Shown: piece by piece, positions 36,109 through 45,137 of the stretch | How positions within the stretch are numbered: the first letter of the stretch is position 1 | Layout of the letters: each line of letters begins with the position of its first letter | Assembly: GCA_963676235.1 (NCBI GenBank) | Contig: OY781044.1 | Coordinates: forward strand, 930,001-994,000 | Direction of reading: 5' to 3' | Source: JALNYB01 sp963676235 | GTDB taxonomy: Archaea; Thermoplasmatota; Thermoplasmata; Methanomassiliicoccales; Methanomethylophilaceae | Length of the DNA: 64,000 nucleotides | Translations under genes and position numbers: made by a program | Notes under the pieces: model-generated | The model's input: only the letters and a program-made list of their open reading frames with translations | Databases searched by the model: none | What the model was told of the DNA's origin: nothing

Positions 36109-37347
36109 TCATTTATTTAACACTCTTCCGACAAGGTATGTCGAAGCGCAGTCTGTGATCTCTGTGTTAACAAAAGAACCAAGTGGTAAAGTGATTTTAA
36201 GTGCAACTGGACGGTAATTCGAAGTCCTTCCTATAACGGATCCATTGGTTCCATTTTCTGTTATCAAAACTTCGAATGTCTTTCCGATAAGTTTGGAATT
36301 TGTATCGTATTCTGTCTCATTCTTTATCGCAGTAAGTTCAGTGGAGCGTTCTTTGCTGATCCTTCCATGAATAGGTTCCATCTCTGCAGCTTCTGTTCCG
36401 GGCCTAGAAGAAAATCTTGTTATATTCACCGTGTCTGCCCGAAGCGTCCTTATGAGCTCGAAGGTTTTCCTGTGATCTTCATCAGTCTCACCCGGGAACC
36501 CAGAGATTATATCTGTAGCTATACTGAAATCAGGATAGCGTGCACGAATTCTATTAACGATGTTGAAGAATTTTTCTACTTTGTAGTGTCTCTTCATTCC
36601 GTTTAATACATCATCACTTCCGCTTTGAACCGGTATATGGAAGAACCTATAGACGCGTGGATCATCAATAGCATCGAGCAATTTGTCAAGAATAGGCTCC
36701 AGACTATTTGGATTCATCATTCCTATTCTTATGCGGTAATCGCCAGTAGTCTTGAGTATTTTTGTAACGAGATCTGCCAGATCGCTACCGGTGTCGTGGC
36801 CATAGCACGCAGTATCTTGAGCTGTGATAAGGATCTCTCTAACGCCACGGTCTATCATTTTATTGAATTGTAATAATATGTCTTCACAAGGATAGCTAAC
36901 GAGTTTTCCTCTGGCGAATTTCGTAATGCAGTATGTACAGTTTCCTAAGCATCCTTGAGCTATAGGAATTATACCGAACGTCTCTGTTTCTAAAATAAAT
37001 GGGTGATCCGTACATCCGTATTTTTCTGTGACAATACATGAAAAATCTTTGTATTTGTCAGGGGGAAGGATAATGGAATTAGGTAAACGGATGGAGATCC
37101 TGTTAGATTGGACCTTCGCCATACATCCGGTGACAATAACCTCTTTTCCAGCCTTCTTAAAGTCGGACATACGGCGTATCATCTTTTTTTCCGTAGTCTC
37201 GACAACAGTACATGTGTTAAGGATGACAATATCCGCTTCTTCAGCGGAATCGACTCTAGTATGACCTAATTCAGACATACGTTCGGAGAGTTGAAAGCCC
37301 TCTCCGAAGTTCATTGTGCAACCGTACGATTCCACAAAATATTTCAT
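36109..37347 (-). CDS. tRNA threonylcarbamoyladenosine methylthiotransferase (e-MtaB/CDKAL1 type)
   Basis: A 412-residue radical SAM enzyme. The UPF0004 domain has three cluster cysteines (YGCTMN, LNTCTV, TGCMAK), the radical SAM triad is CLGNCTYC (about 134-141), and the C-terminus (about 350-412) is a TRAM RNA-binding domain. It adds the methylthio group to t6A37 in tRNA; the KEOPS subunit Pcc1 of the t6A pathway is encoded at 17453-17686. It lies 20 bases after aIF2beta. Confidence 0.92.
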   Translation of the reverse strand: MKYFVESYGCTMNFGEGFQLSERMSELGHTRVDSAEEADIVILNTCTVVETTEKKMIRRMSDFKKAGKEVIVTGCMAKVQSNRISIRLPNSIILPPDKYKDFSCIVTEKYGCTDHPFILETETFGIIPIAQGCLGNCTYCITKFARGKLVSYPCEDILLQFNKMIDRGVREILITAQDTACYGHDTGSDLADLVTKILKTTGDYRIRIGMMNPNSLEPILDKLLDAIDDPRVYRFFHIPVQSGSDDVLNGMKRHYKVEKFFNIVNRIRARYPDFSIATDIISGFPGETDEDHRKTFELIRTLRADTVNITRFSSRPGTEAAEMEPIHGRISKERSTELTAIKNETEYDTNSKLIGKTFEVLITENGTNGSVIGRTSNYRPVALKITLPLGSFVNTEITDCASTYLVGRVLNK

Positions 37348-37366
37348 GGTATGACTTTACCGCAGT

Positions 37367-37999
37367 TCAACGGGTGGAGGCTTCTGTAGTCACCATACCG
37401 AATGCTGTCTTTGCGGAGATGTTGGTGATCTTCACATGTACACTGTTACCTTTTGTTGTTCCGGGTACTATAACCAGGTAATCCATGAGTTTTCCGACAC
37501 CGTCTCCTTTCTTTCCGACATCGGTGATGAGTAGTTCGATAATGTCCCCTTCCTTAAGAGTGTTGACATTTTCAACCCTTGCTGCCTTTTTTACATTGAT
37601 GGACCTGCGTGCACCGCATGCTTCGCATTCAAGGATAAGTGTTCTATCCTCTTTGACCATCTTTGTATCTGGAAGTCCGCATTCGGAACAGATGACGTAT
37701 GTGTCCGTGTAATTCTGGATCTTTTCATTGATATGCATCGGGCTGATCTTGGCTTTAAATACTACTCTGCGCCCCTCTATGTTTCCAGGGGTACCTAATT
37801 CCTTAAGGAGGAACTGTAGAACATGCTGAGGGTCTCTCCTTACTTTATCAGTGACGTCAATGAAGTTCTTGAAGATCGTAATCTTTCCTTCCTGGATGAT
37901 GTCTAATTCCGGAAGTTCAAATCTCTCGTGATTCTCAATTGTCTCTGGAAGAACATCTTTTGCTCTATCGAGCAATGCTAAGTAATCGTCATCTGCCAT
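37367..37999 (-). CDS. Translation initiation factor aIF2 subunit beta fused to a TRAM domain
   Basis: A 210-residue protein. Residues 1-~140 are aIF2beta with its C4 zinc ribbon (CSECGLPDTKM and CEACGARRSI). Residues ~145-210 form a TRAM domain (LKEGDIIELLITDVGKKGDGVGK, VPGTTKGNSVHVKI). The TRAM part should add RNA binding. The promoter has TTTATAAA at 38033-38040 and AAGGCGAT before the ATG. Confidence 0.92.
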   Translation of the reverse strand: MADDDYLALLDRAKDVLPETIENHERFELPELDIIQEGKITIFKNFIDVTDKVRRDPQHVLQFLLKELGTPGNIEGRRVVFKAKISPMHINEKIQNYTDTYVICSECGLPDTKMVKEDRTLILECEACGARRSINVKKAARVENVNTLKEGDIIELLITDVGKKGDGVGKLMDYLVIVPGTTKGNSVHVKITNISAKTAFGMVTTEASTR

Positions 38000-38063
38000 T
38001 TTAATCGCCTTAGTTGCCTAACCTTCGTTACATTTATAAAGGTTTGTCGCGCGAGCGCGCATT

Positions 38064-39686
38064 TTATTGCTTGTTCAGATTATTCATGTACTCTATAGAA
38101 GCATCAACGAGCCCTAGGTGTAGAGGTGATGGTTTTTCGGGTCTTGATTTTAATTCTGGATGGAATTGTGATGCAACGAAATAGGGGTGATCCTTCAATT
38201 CTCCTATCTCCATTCTCATTCCGTCATCAGATCTTCCTGTGAATTCCCATCCTGCTTTCTCAAGACGCTCAATATATGCAGGGTTGACTTCATATCTGTG
38301 TCTGTGCCTTTCTGAGATGTTGGTTGAATTGTATAATCTAGCTGATATAGAGCCTTCTTTTACATTCACTGCCTGTGCTCCGAGACGCATTGTAGCACCC
38401 ATATCGTGAATGTTCTTTTGTTCGTTCATTATGAATATGACAGGATCTTCCGTTTCTGGTTCGAACTCTGTGCTGTTAGCGTGTTTCAATCCAAGTACAT
38501 GTCTTGTTATCTCAATGGTGGCAATCTGGAATCCCAGGCAGACACCTAGGAAAGGTAGTTTGTGTTCGCGTGCATATTGTGCAGCAATGATCTTCCCTTC
38601 GACTCCTCTTATACCAAATCCTCCGGGTACAAGTATTCCGTGAACATCTCCTAAAAGTGTGTCATGGTTTTGGTTGATCAGATCGTCGCTATCTACAAAT
38701 TTGATCTTCACCTTGCAACTCATTTTTGCACCAGCATGAGTGAGTGCTTCTATCTGACTCAAGTATGAATCTGCAAGTGTAGTATATTTTCCAACAAGTG
38801 CGATACGAATCTCATTCTTGGGTTCTAGAACATTCGAAAGGAATTTTTCCCAATCTTTCATGTTTCTTTTAGTTGTTAGAGGTTTGAGTTTCATTTTGTC
38901 GATTATATAATCCGCGACTCCCTGTTTTTCAAGTGTGAGAGGGACTTCGTAGATCGAACGTGCGTCAGGACAGGAGACCACGGCCTTCTCATCAACGTCG
39001 CAGAACATTGAAATTTTGGCTCTAGCGGCATCACTTATTGGTTCTGAACAGCGGCCTACAATCATATCGGGTCTGATTCCGATGCTCATAAGCTCTTTAA
39101 CGGAATGTTGTGTAGGTTTTGTCTTTTCTTCACCGACGGACCCCATGATGGGTATGAGAGTGGTATGAATGAACATGACATTCTCTTCTCTTCCGAGCTC
39201 TCTGCTTAGTTGTCTGGCTGCTTCGAGGAATGGCATTGATTCCATATCTCCGACCGTACCTCCGAGTTCTATTATAACAACGTCAGCTCCTGAGTCTCTG
39301 GAGATCTTCATGATACGTCTTTTGATCTCATTGGTTATATGAGGTATGATCTGAACGGTCTTTCCGAGATAATCGCCGTGTCTTTCATTTTCAATCACGG
39401 TTTTATAGATCTTTCCTGTGGTAATGTTATGTTCGCTGGTGAGTTCTAAGTCCATGAATCTTTCATAGTTACCAAGATCCAGATCTACTTCTCCTCCGTC
39501 ATTAAGGACAAACACCTCTCCGTGTTCGAAAGGATTCATCGTACCTGCGTCGATGTTTAGGTAGGGGTCTATCTTTATTGCAGAGAGACTTAGACCTCTT
39601 GCTTTGAGAAGGCGTCCTATAGAGGATGCCGTAATGCCCTTTCCTAGCCCTGATATAACTCCGCCGCTAACAAAAATCAATTTCAT
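38064..39686 (-). CDS. pyrG: CTP synthase
   Basis: A 540-residue two-domain enzyme. The amidoligase domain starts with FVSGGVISGLGKGITAS (P-loop), and the glutaminase domain has GVCLGFQ (nucleophile Cys), with FHPEL for the His-Glu of the triad. It makes CTP from UTP, ATP and glutamine. A GC-rich inverted repeat, GCGCG/CGCGC, lies just past its stop (38048-38060). Confidence 0.96.
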   Translation of the reverse strand: MKLIFVSGGVISGLGKGITASSIGRLLKARGLSLSAIKIDPYLNIDAGTMNPFEHGEVFVLNDGGEVDLDLGNYERFMDLELTSEHNITTGKIYKTVIENERHGDYLGKTVQIIPHITNEIKRRIMKISRDSGADVVIIELGGTVGDMESMPFLEAARQLSRELGREENVMFIHTTLIPIMGSVGEEKTKPTQHSVKELMSIGIRPDMIVGRCSEPISDAARAKISMFCDVDEKAVVSCPDARSIYEVPLTLEKQGVADYIIDKMKLKPLTTKRNMKDWEKFLSNVLEPKNEIRIALVGKYTTLADSYLSQIEALTHAGAKMSCKVKIKFVDSDDLINQNHDTLLGDVHGILVPGGFGIRGVEGKIIAAQYAREHKLPFLGVCLGFQIATIEITRHVLGLKHANSTEFEPETEDPVIFIMNEQKNIHDMGATMRLGAQAVNVKEGSISARLYNSTNISERHRHRYEVNPAYIERLEKAGWEFTGRSDDGMRMEIGELKDHPYFVASQFHPELKSRPEKPSPLHLGLVDASIEYMNNLNKQ

Positions 39687-40047
39687 ACTAAATCAACGGG
39701 AATAATCATATTAGACGAATCTACATAAATCTATTTATTCGACAATTGAATGGTAATTTTAATGATTTTTATACAAATCATACTAAAACAATTTGAAAAA
39801 ACTAGTCCATTTTAAGTTTTTTTGTATCGATTATTTAGTTTCGTCGCATAACAACTGTTAAGAATAGGAAGACCTTGGGGAGGTTCAGTTAAGTCCGCAA
39901 TGGTATTTTGCTGATAACACAGATGCGTAAGAAAGTGTTATATACCATATCATTGTAGCCACCGACAGCGTAGAGCTGTGCAGTGAGCACGGGCTTTAAA
40001 TACGATAACTAATATCGTGAAAAATACTTCAAAACGAAGGTGAAAAT
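39687..40047 (+). promoter_or_regulatory. Promoter and leader of the str operon
   Basis: A 360-base gap between divergent pyrG and rps12. Two TATA-like boxes lie upstream of rps12: TTATATAC (39938-39945) and TTTAAATA (39995-40002). The second is followed at once by the inverted repeat ACGATA-ACTAA-TATCGT (40002-40018). The rpl30e and nusA genes that often precede rps12 in archaea are absent. The pyrG promoter should lie at its left end. Confidence 0.5.
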
Positions 40048-40476
40048 TTGGGTAGAGGTCTATATACCGCAAGAAAAATGAAAGAGGACAGGCAGAAATT
40101 CCGCTGGCTGGATAGAGGATACAAAAAGAGAGTACTGAAACTTAGGGAGAAATCCGACCCACTAGAGGGATCTTCCCAGGCACGCGGAATCGTGTTAGAG
40201 AAGGTCGGTATCGAGGCAAAACAGCCTAACTCCGCTATTCGTAAGTGCGTCAAGATCCAGCTTATCAAGAATGGACGTCAGATCACTGCATTCGCGGTTG
40301 GAGACGGAGCTATCAACTTCATCGATGAGCACGACGAGGTACTCGTTGAAGGTATCGGTGGAAGAATGGGTCGTTCATACGGAGATATCCCCGGTGTTCG
40401 TTACAAAGTTATCAAGGTAAACAATGTCTCTCTGAACGAAATGGTCAGAGGCAGAACAGATAAACCAGTAAGGTGA
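40048..40476 (+). CDS. rps12: Small ribosomal subunit protein uS12
   Basis: A 142-residue S12 with the archaeal N-terminus GRGLYTARKMKEDRQKFRW and the decoding-centre loop QPNSAIRKCVKIQLI. It shapes the A-site decoding centre. The start codon is TTG at 40048, with AGGTGA six bases upstream; no ATG fits. First gene of the str operon. Confidence 0.95.
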   Translation: MGRGLYTARKMKEDRQKFRWLDRGYKKRVLKLREKSDPLEGSSQARGIVLEKVGIEAKQPNSAIRKCVKIQLIKNGRQITAFAVGDGAINFIDEHDEVLVEGIGGRMGRSYGDIPGVRYKVIKVNNVSLNEMVRGRTDKPVR

Positions 40477-40482
40477 ATTTAA

Positions 40483-41067
40483 ATGGCAGATGAAATTGTA
40501 GCGCAGAAAGTGCTCATATTCGGAAAATACGACACGTCCGAGGTTATCGTCAATGATGGCGGATTGGCAAAATACATAGACCTCACACCCACAAATGTGC
40601 CTCACTCGGGCGGTAAGCACGCAAACAAGTGGTTTGGAAAGTCCAAACTCAGTATTGTCGAGAGATTGATCAACAATATCATGAGGACTGAAAAATACAC
40701 TGGTAAAAAGATGAAAGCATATAGAGCTGTGTCTCAGGCTTTCGACATTATTGCAGTTAAGACCAAGAAAAACCCACTTCAGGTTTTGGTTGAGTGTCTT
40801 GAGAATGCAGCACCACGTGAAGAGGTCACAAGACTTCAGTTCGGTGGTATTTCAGTCCCCAAGGCAGTAGATATCTCTCCTCAGAGGAGGCTCGATATCG
40901 CACTTCGTAACCTTTCAACCGGTGTTGTTTCGACAACATCAAAGAACAAGAAACCTATCTACGAGTGTCTTGCAGATGAGATAATGCTCGCAGCAAAGGG
41001 AGACATGACTTCGTTCTCTGTCGCTAAAAAAGAAGAGACCGAGCGTGTTGCACAGTCGGCCAGGTAA
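40483..41067 (+). CDS. rps7: Small ribosomal subunit protein uS7
   Basis: A 194-residue S7 with an archaeal N-terminal extension. KSKLSIVERLINNIMR and the C-terminal ALRNLSTGV/CLADEIMLAAKGD segments are conserved. It nucleates the 30S head. Six bases after rps12. Confidence 0.95.
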   Translation: MADEIVAQKVLIFGKYDTSEVIVNDGGLAKYIDLTPTNVPHSGGKHANKWFGKSKLSIVERLINNIMRTEKYTGKKMKAYRAVSQAFDIIAVKTKKNPLQVLVECLENAAPREEVTRLQFGGISVPKAVDISPQRRLDIALRNLSTGVVSTTSKNKKPIYECLADEIMLAAKGDMTSFSVAKKEETERVAQSAR

Positions 41068-41093
41068 GCATATAATACAAAAGGTGTGTGAAT

Positions 41094-43301
41094 ATGGGCC
41101 GTAAAGAAGATAATATTAAAATTGCATCAAAATTGATGAAGACCCCACAATATGTGAGGAACATCGGAACTGCTGCACATATCGATCACGGAAAAACAAC
41201 ATTCTCGGATAACCTCATAGCAGGTGCCGGAATGATGTCATCTGATCTCGCAGGAGAGCAGCGTGTTCTCGATTATGATGAGCAGGAAGCAGCAAGGGGA
41301 ATCACCATCAACGCGGCAAGCGCGTCAATGGTTCATCACTTCGAGGGACACGAGTATCTCATTAACCTTATCGATACACCAGGTCACGTCGACTTCGGTG
41401 GAGATGTTACAAGGGCAATGAGAGCACTTGACGGTGTTTTCATCTTATGCTGTGCAGTCGAGGGTATTATGCCTCAGACTGAGACAGTTATTAGACAGGC
41501 ACTCAAAGAGCGTGTAAGGCCTTTGTTATTCATAAACAAAGTCGACAGGATGATCGTTGAGCAGCAGGTCACAAAAGAGATGATGATTGAAAAGTTCTCT
41601 AAACTAGTGGCTGAATTCAACCACAAGATCGCTAACATACTTCCTGCACCGCTCAACAAAGAGTGGCAGGTCAGCATTCAGGGCGGTACAGTGGCATTCG
41701 GTTCAGCTTACAACAACTGGGCCATTTCTGCGCCGTTCATGCAGAGAAGCGGCATATCATTCAAGGATATTTTTGAGTATTGTTCAAGAGAAGGCGGTCA
41801 GAAAGAACTCGCCAAGAAGATCCCTCTTCACGAAGTAGTCCTTGAAATGGCCATCAAGCACGTTCAGCCTCCGGTAGAAGCTCAGAAACTCCGTATTCCA
41901 ATAATTTGGCATGGAGACCTTACATCAAAAATCGGAAAGGAAATGATGACTTGCGATTCTAATGGAGATGTAGCATACATGGTCAATAAGATCGTTATGG
42001 ATCCTCACGCAGGAGAAGTAGCGATCGGAAGACTGTTCGCAGGAACGATCAGGAAAGGACAAACCCTGTACATTTCAGGTATGCCCAATCAACAGAGGGT
42101 GCAGACTGTTGCCATGGTAGTCGGTGCAGACCGTATTCCCGTTGAAGAGGCACAGGCAGGAAACATCATCGCAGTCACAGGATTGAAAGATGCTATTGCA
42201 GGATCAACAGTTTCATCAATGAAAGATATGGATGCGTTCGAGAAGATGACTCACTATTCTGAGCCCGTAGTCACAAAAGCTATCGAGGCAAAGAACATGA
42301 AGGATCTCCCTAAACTCGTCGAGGTTCTCAGGAGCATCGCAAAAGCAGATCCGTCACTTAACATCGAAATCAATAACGAAACTGGTGAACACCTGATGTC
42401 GGGAATGGGTGAGCTCCATCTGGAGATCACAGAGTACCGTATTATCAATGAACACGGTGTGGATATCATGTCTTCACCCCCGATCGTTGTTTATCAGGAA
42501 TCTATCAAAGGAGCAAACCAGAATGAGTTTGAAGGTAAATCACCTAACAAACACAACAAGTTCTACTTCCTTGTGGAGCCTCTTGAGCCTCAGATCATGG
42601 CAGCCATCCGTGCTGGTGAAATCGATACGGAAGCAAAGATCAAGGATCCAAAGGCACTCGCTAAGCAGTTAGAAGCACTCGGACTTGATAAGGATCAGGC
42701 AAAGGGAGTTGTTGAATTCAAGAATGCAAACGTACTTATCGATTGCACGAAAGGTATTCAGTATCTTCATGAGACAATGGAACTTATCAAACAGTCATTC
42801 GAAGAGGTCATGATGAAAGGACCACTCGCAGGAGAGAAAGTTTCAGGACTCAAAGTCAAGCTTATGGATGCAAAACTCCATGAGGATACGATCCACAGAG
42901 GACCAGCACAGGTAATTCCTGCTGTAAGGGACGGTATCTACGGTGCGATGTGCGTAGCAGGAAGGAATCTTCTTGAACCTATGCAACATGTATTCATCAG
43001 TGTCCCACCCGACTTCATGGGAGGAGCAGTCAATCTGATCACCCAGCGTCGTGGAACAATTCTCGAGATGGGTCAGGACGGAGCAGACTCAACAGTAGCT
43101 GCTATTTGTCCTGTTGCAGATATGTTCGGATTTGCGTCTGATATCCGTGGATCAACACAGGGTCGTGCACTCTGGTCCACAGAGAATTCAGGATTCCAGC
43201 AAGTCCCTATAGAGTTGCAGAAGAAGGTAGTTGCAGACATCAGGACACGTAAGGGATTGAACCCCGAACCCTATGATGCTAGCTATTATTCGGGCATGTA
43301 A
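41094..43301 (+). CDS. fusA: Translation elongation factor aEF2
   Basis: A 735-residue translocase GTPase: P-loop AHIDHGKTT, DTPGHVDF, NKVD, and the C-terminal diphthamide loop IHRGPAQVIPAV, whose His is the target of the diphthamide pathway (a Dph6-like gene is at 2079). The frame opens at 41088 with GTG; the ATG at 41094 (MGRKEDN) is taken. Follows rps7 by 26 bases. Confidence 0.96.
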   Translation: MGRKEDNIKIASKLMKTPQYVRNIGTAAHIDHGKTTFSDNLIAGAGMMSSDLAGEQRVLDYDEQEAARGITINAASASMVHHFEGHEYLINLIDTPGHVDFGGDVTRAMRALDGVFILCCAVEGIMPQTETVIRQALKERVRPLLFINKVDRMIVEQQVTKEMMIEKFSKLVAEFNHKIANILPAPLNKEWQVSIQGGTVAFGSAYNNWAISAPFMQRSGISFKDIFEYCSREGGQKELAKKIPLHEVVLEMAIKHVQPPVEAQKLRIPIIWHGDLTSKIGKEMMTCDSNGDVAYMVNKIVMDPHAGEVAIGRLFAGTIRKGQTLYISGMPNQQRVQTVAMVVGADRIPVEEAQAGNIIAVTGLKDAIAGSTVSSMKDMDAFEKMTHYSEPVVTKAIEAKNMKDLPKLVEVLRSIAKADPSLNIEINNETGEHLMSGMGELHLEITEYRIINEHGVDIMSSPPIVVYQESIKGANQNEFEGKSPNKHNKFYFLVEPLEPQIMAAIRAGEIDTEAKIKDPKALAKQLEALGLDKDQAKGVVEFKNANVLIDCTKGIQYLHETMELIKQSFEEVMMKGPLAGEKVSGLKVKLMDAKLHEDTIHRGPAQVIPAVRDGIYGAMCVAGRNLLEPMQHVFISVPPDFMGGAVNLITQRRGTILEMGQDGADSTVAAICPVADMFGFASDIRGSTQGRALWSTENSGFQQVPIELQKKVVADIRTRKGLNPEPYDASYYSGM

Positions 43302-43366
43302 ACTATAAATATAAAACACCTTATGGCTAAAATAATACCTATAAAAACATAATAGGAGGAACAAAA

Positions 43367-44632
43367 ATGGCAGAGAAAGAACACATGAATCTGGTCATCA
43401 TCGGACACGTAGATCACGGAAAATCCACCCTTACAGGTAGGATTCTTCTCGAGACCGGTGCAATCGACCCCCACGTAGTTGAGAAATATAAGAAAGAAGC
43501 AGAAGAGAAAGGTAAAGGATCTTTCTACTTCGCATGGGTCATGGATGGACTCAAAGAAGAGAGGGAAAGAGGAGTCACTATCGATGTAGCACACAAGAAA
43601 TTCTACACCGACAAATACTACTTCACTGTTATCGACGCACCTGGACACCGTGATTTCGTCAAGAACATGATCACTGGTACATCTCAGGCAGATGCAGCAG
43701 TAATCACCTGTTCAGCAATCGAGGGACCTCAGGCTCAGACAAAAGAGCACGTATTCCTTGCAACAACACTCGGTGTCAAGCAGATCATCGTTGCAATCAA
43801 CAAAATGGATGCAGTAAAATACGATGAAGCAAAATACAAAGCAGCTGTTGAAGCGATGAGCAAGCTCTTCGCAATGGTCGGTATCAAAGCTGACACAGTA
43901 CCTTTCATACCTGTATCCGCATTCTGTGGAGACAACATCAAGGTCATATCTCCAAATACCCCATGGTACAAAGGATTAACCCTTCTCGCCGCATTAGACA
44001 ATCTTAAAGTTCCAGAGAAGCACACAGAGAAGCCCCTCAGGTTACCTATTCAGGATGTGTACACAATCACCGGTATCGGAACAGTTCCAGTAGGACGTAT
44101 CGAAACCGGTATCTTGAAGCCGAACATGAAAATTGTCTTCGAGCCATCACACATTCAGGGAGAGGTAAAATCCATCGAGATGCATCATGAACTGTTGTCC
44201 CAGGGACTTCCTGGAGATAACGTCGGATTCAACGTCCGTGGAGTTGCAAAGAACGATATCAAAAGAGGAGATGTCGCAGGACCAGCAGATAACCCGCCGT
44301 CAGTCGCAAAGACCTTCACAGCGCAGATCGTGGTTCTGAATCACCCGTCCGTTATCACAGTAGGGTACACACCTGTATTCCACTGCCACACATCACAGAC
44401 CGCATGCAGATTCGTTGAGCTTATAAAGACCATCGATCCTAAGACCGGTACTGCAAAGGCAGAGCATCCTGATTTCCTCAAGACTGGTGACATCGCAGTT
44501 GTAAAACTCGAGCCTACAAAACCACTGGTCATCGAGACCGCAAAAGAGTTCCCTCCTCTCGGAAGGTTCGCTATTCGTGATATGGGACAGACCGTTGCTG
44601 CAGGTATGTGCATTTCAGTTGAGAAGGCATAA
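43367..44632 (+). CDS. tuf: Translation elongation factor aEF1A
   Basis: A 421-residue GTPase that delivers aminoacyl-tRNA: GHVDHGKST, DAPGHRDF, NKMD and the archaeal RERGVTIDVAHKKF switch region. AGGAGG lies 8 bases upstream. A TATA-like ACCTATAAAAA in the 65-base gap after fusA suggests an extra promoter for tuf and rps10. Confidence 0.97.
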   Translation: MAEKEHMNLVIIGHVDHGKSTLTGRILLETGAIDPHVVEKYKKEAEEKGKGSFYFAWVMDGLKEERERGVTIDVAHKKFYTDKYYFTVIDAPGHRDFVKNMITGTSQADAAVITCSAIEGPQAQTKEHVFLATTLGVKQIIVAINKMDAVKYDEAKYKAAVEAMSKLFAMVGIKADTVPFIPVSAFCGDNIKVISPNTPWYKGLTLLAALDNLKVPEKHTEKPLRLPIQDVYTITGIGTVPVGRIETGILKPNMKIVFEPSHIQGEVKSIEMHHELLSQGLPGDNVGFNVRGVAKNDIKRGDVAGPADNPPSVAKTFTAQIVVLNHPSVITVGYTPVFHCHTSQTACRFVELIKTIDPKTGTAKAEHPDFLKTGDIAVVKLEPTKPLVIETAKEFPPLGRFAIRDMGQTVAAGMCISVEKA

Positions 44633-44661
44633 GCCTTTTCTTCCTAATTGAAGGATTGAAA

Positions 44662-44976
44662 ATGTCACAACGTGCAAGAATCTCTCTCAGCGGTACCGAC
44701 CCTGCAAAGGTCGATAACGTCTGCGCTCAGATCAAAGGGATCTCCCAGAGAACTGGAGTAGACATCCGCGGACCCATACCGCTTCCTACAAAGAAGCTTA
44801 AGGTTCCATGCAGGAAATCACCTGATGGAGAGGGAAGCGAGACATACGATCGTTGGGAAATGCGTATCCACAAGAGACTCATCGACCTTGATGCTGACGA
44901 GCGTGCCCTCAGGCAGCTCATGAGGATCCAGGTTCCAGATGGAGTCAACATTGAGATCGTACTTCGTAGCGCATAA
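44662..44976 (+). CDS. rps10: Small ribosomal subunit protein uS10
   Basis: A 104-residue S10 starting MSQRARISLSGTDP, with IRGPIPLPTKKLKVPCRKSP and the archaeal C-terminus RIQVPDGVNIEIVLRSA. Last gene of the str operon, followed by a strong terminator. The frame can be read from TTG at 44656, but ATG at 44662 fits homologues. Confidence 0.95.
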   Translation: MSQRARISLSGTDPAKVDNVCAQIKGISQRTGVDIRGPIPLPTKKLKVPCRKSPDGEGSETYDRWEMRIHKRLIDLDADERALRQLMRIQVPDGVNIEIVLRSA

Positions 44977-44997
44977 ATTCCTTAAAATCAATTCAGT

Positions 44998-45045
44998 ATT
45001 ATCCGCCTGAGCCTATGGTTCGGGTGGATAATATCCAGCTTTTTT
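44998..45045 (+). terminator. Terminator of the str operon
   Basis: A 16-bp stem (left arm 44998-45013, right arm 45017-45032, three G-U pairs, TAT loop) is followed eight bases later by a run of six T. It is the best intrinsic terminator in the window. It also argues that ilvD does not start as early as its open frame allows. Confidence 0.75.
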
Positions 45046-45137
45046 CATTTTTGTTATTGTTCGGTGTAATTTATTTTGAATATTTCAGTAAGTTATTTAC
45101 ACATAGGTTCAATCACATGGTCATTGGAATGATGATC

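Noticed and set aside
45015..45137. N-terminal 41-residue hydrophobic extension of IlvD
   Set aside because: It overlaps the str operon terminator and lacks family similarity; the conserved start is at 45138.
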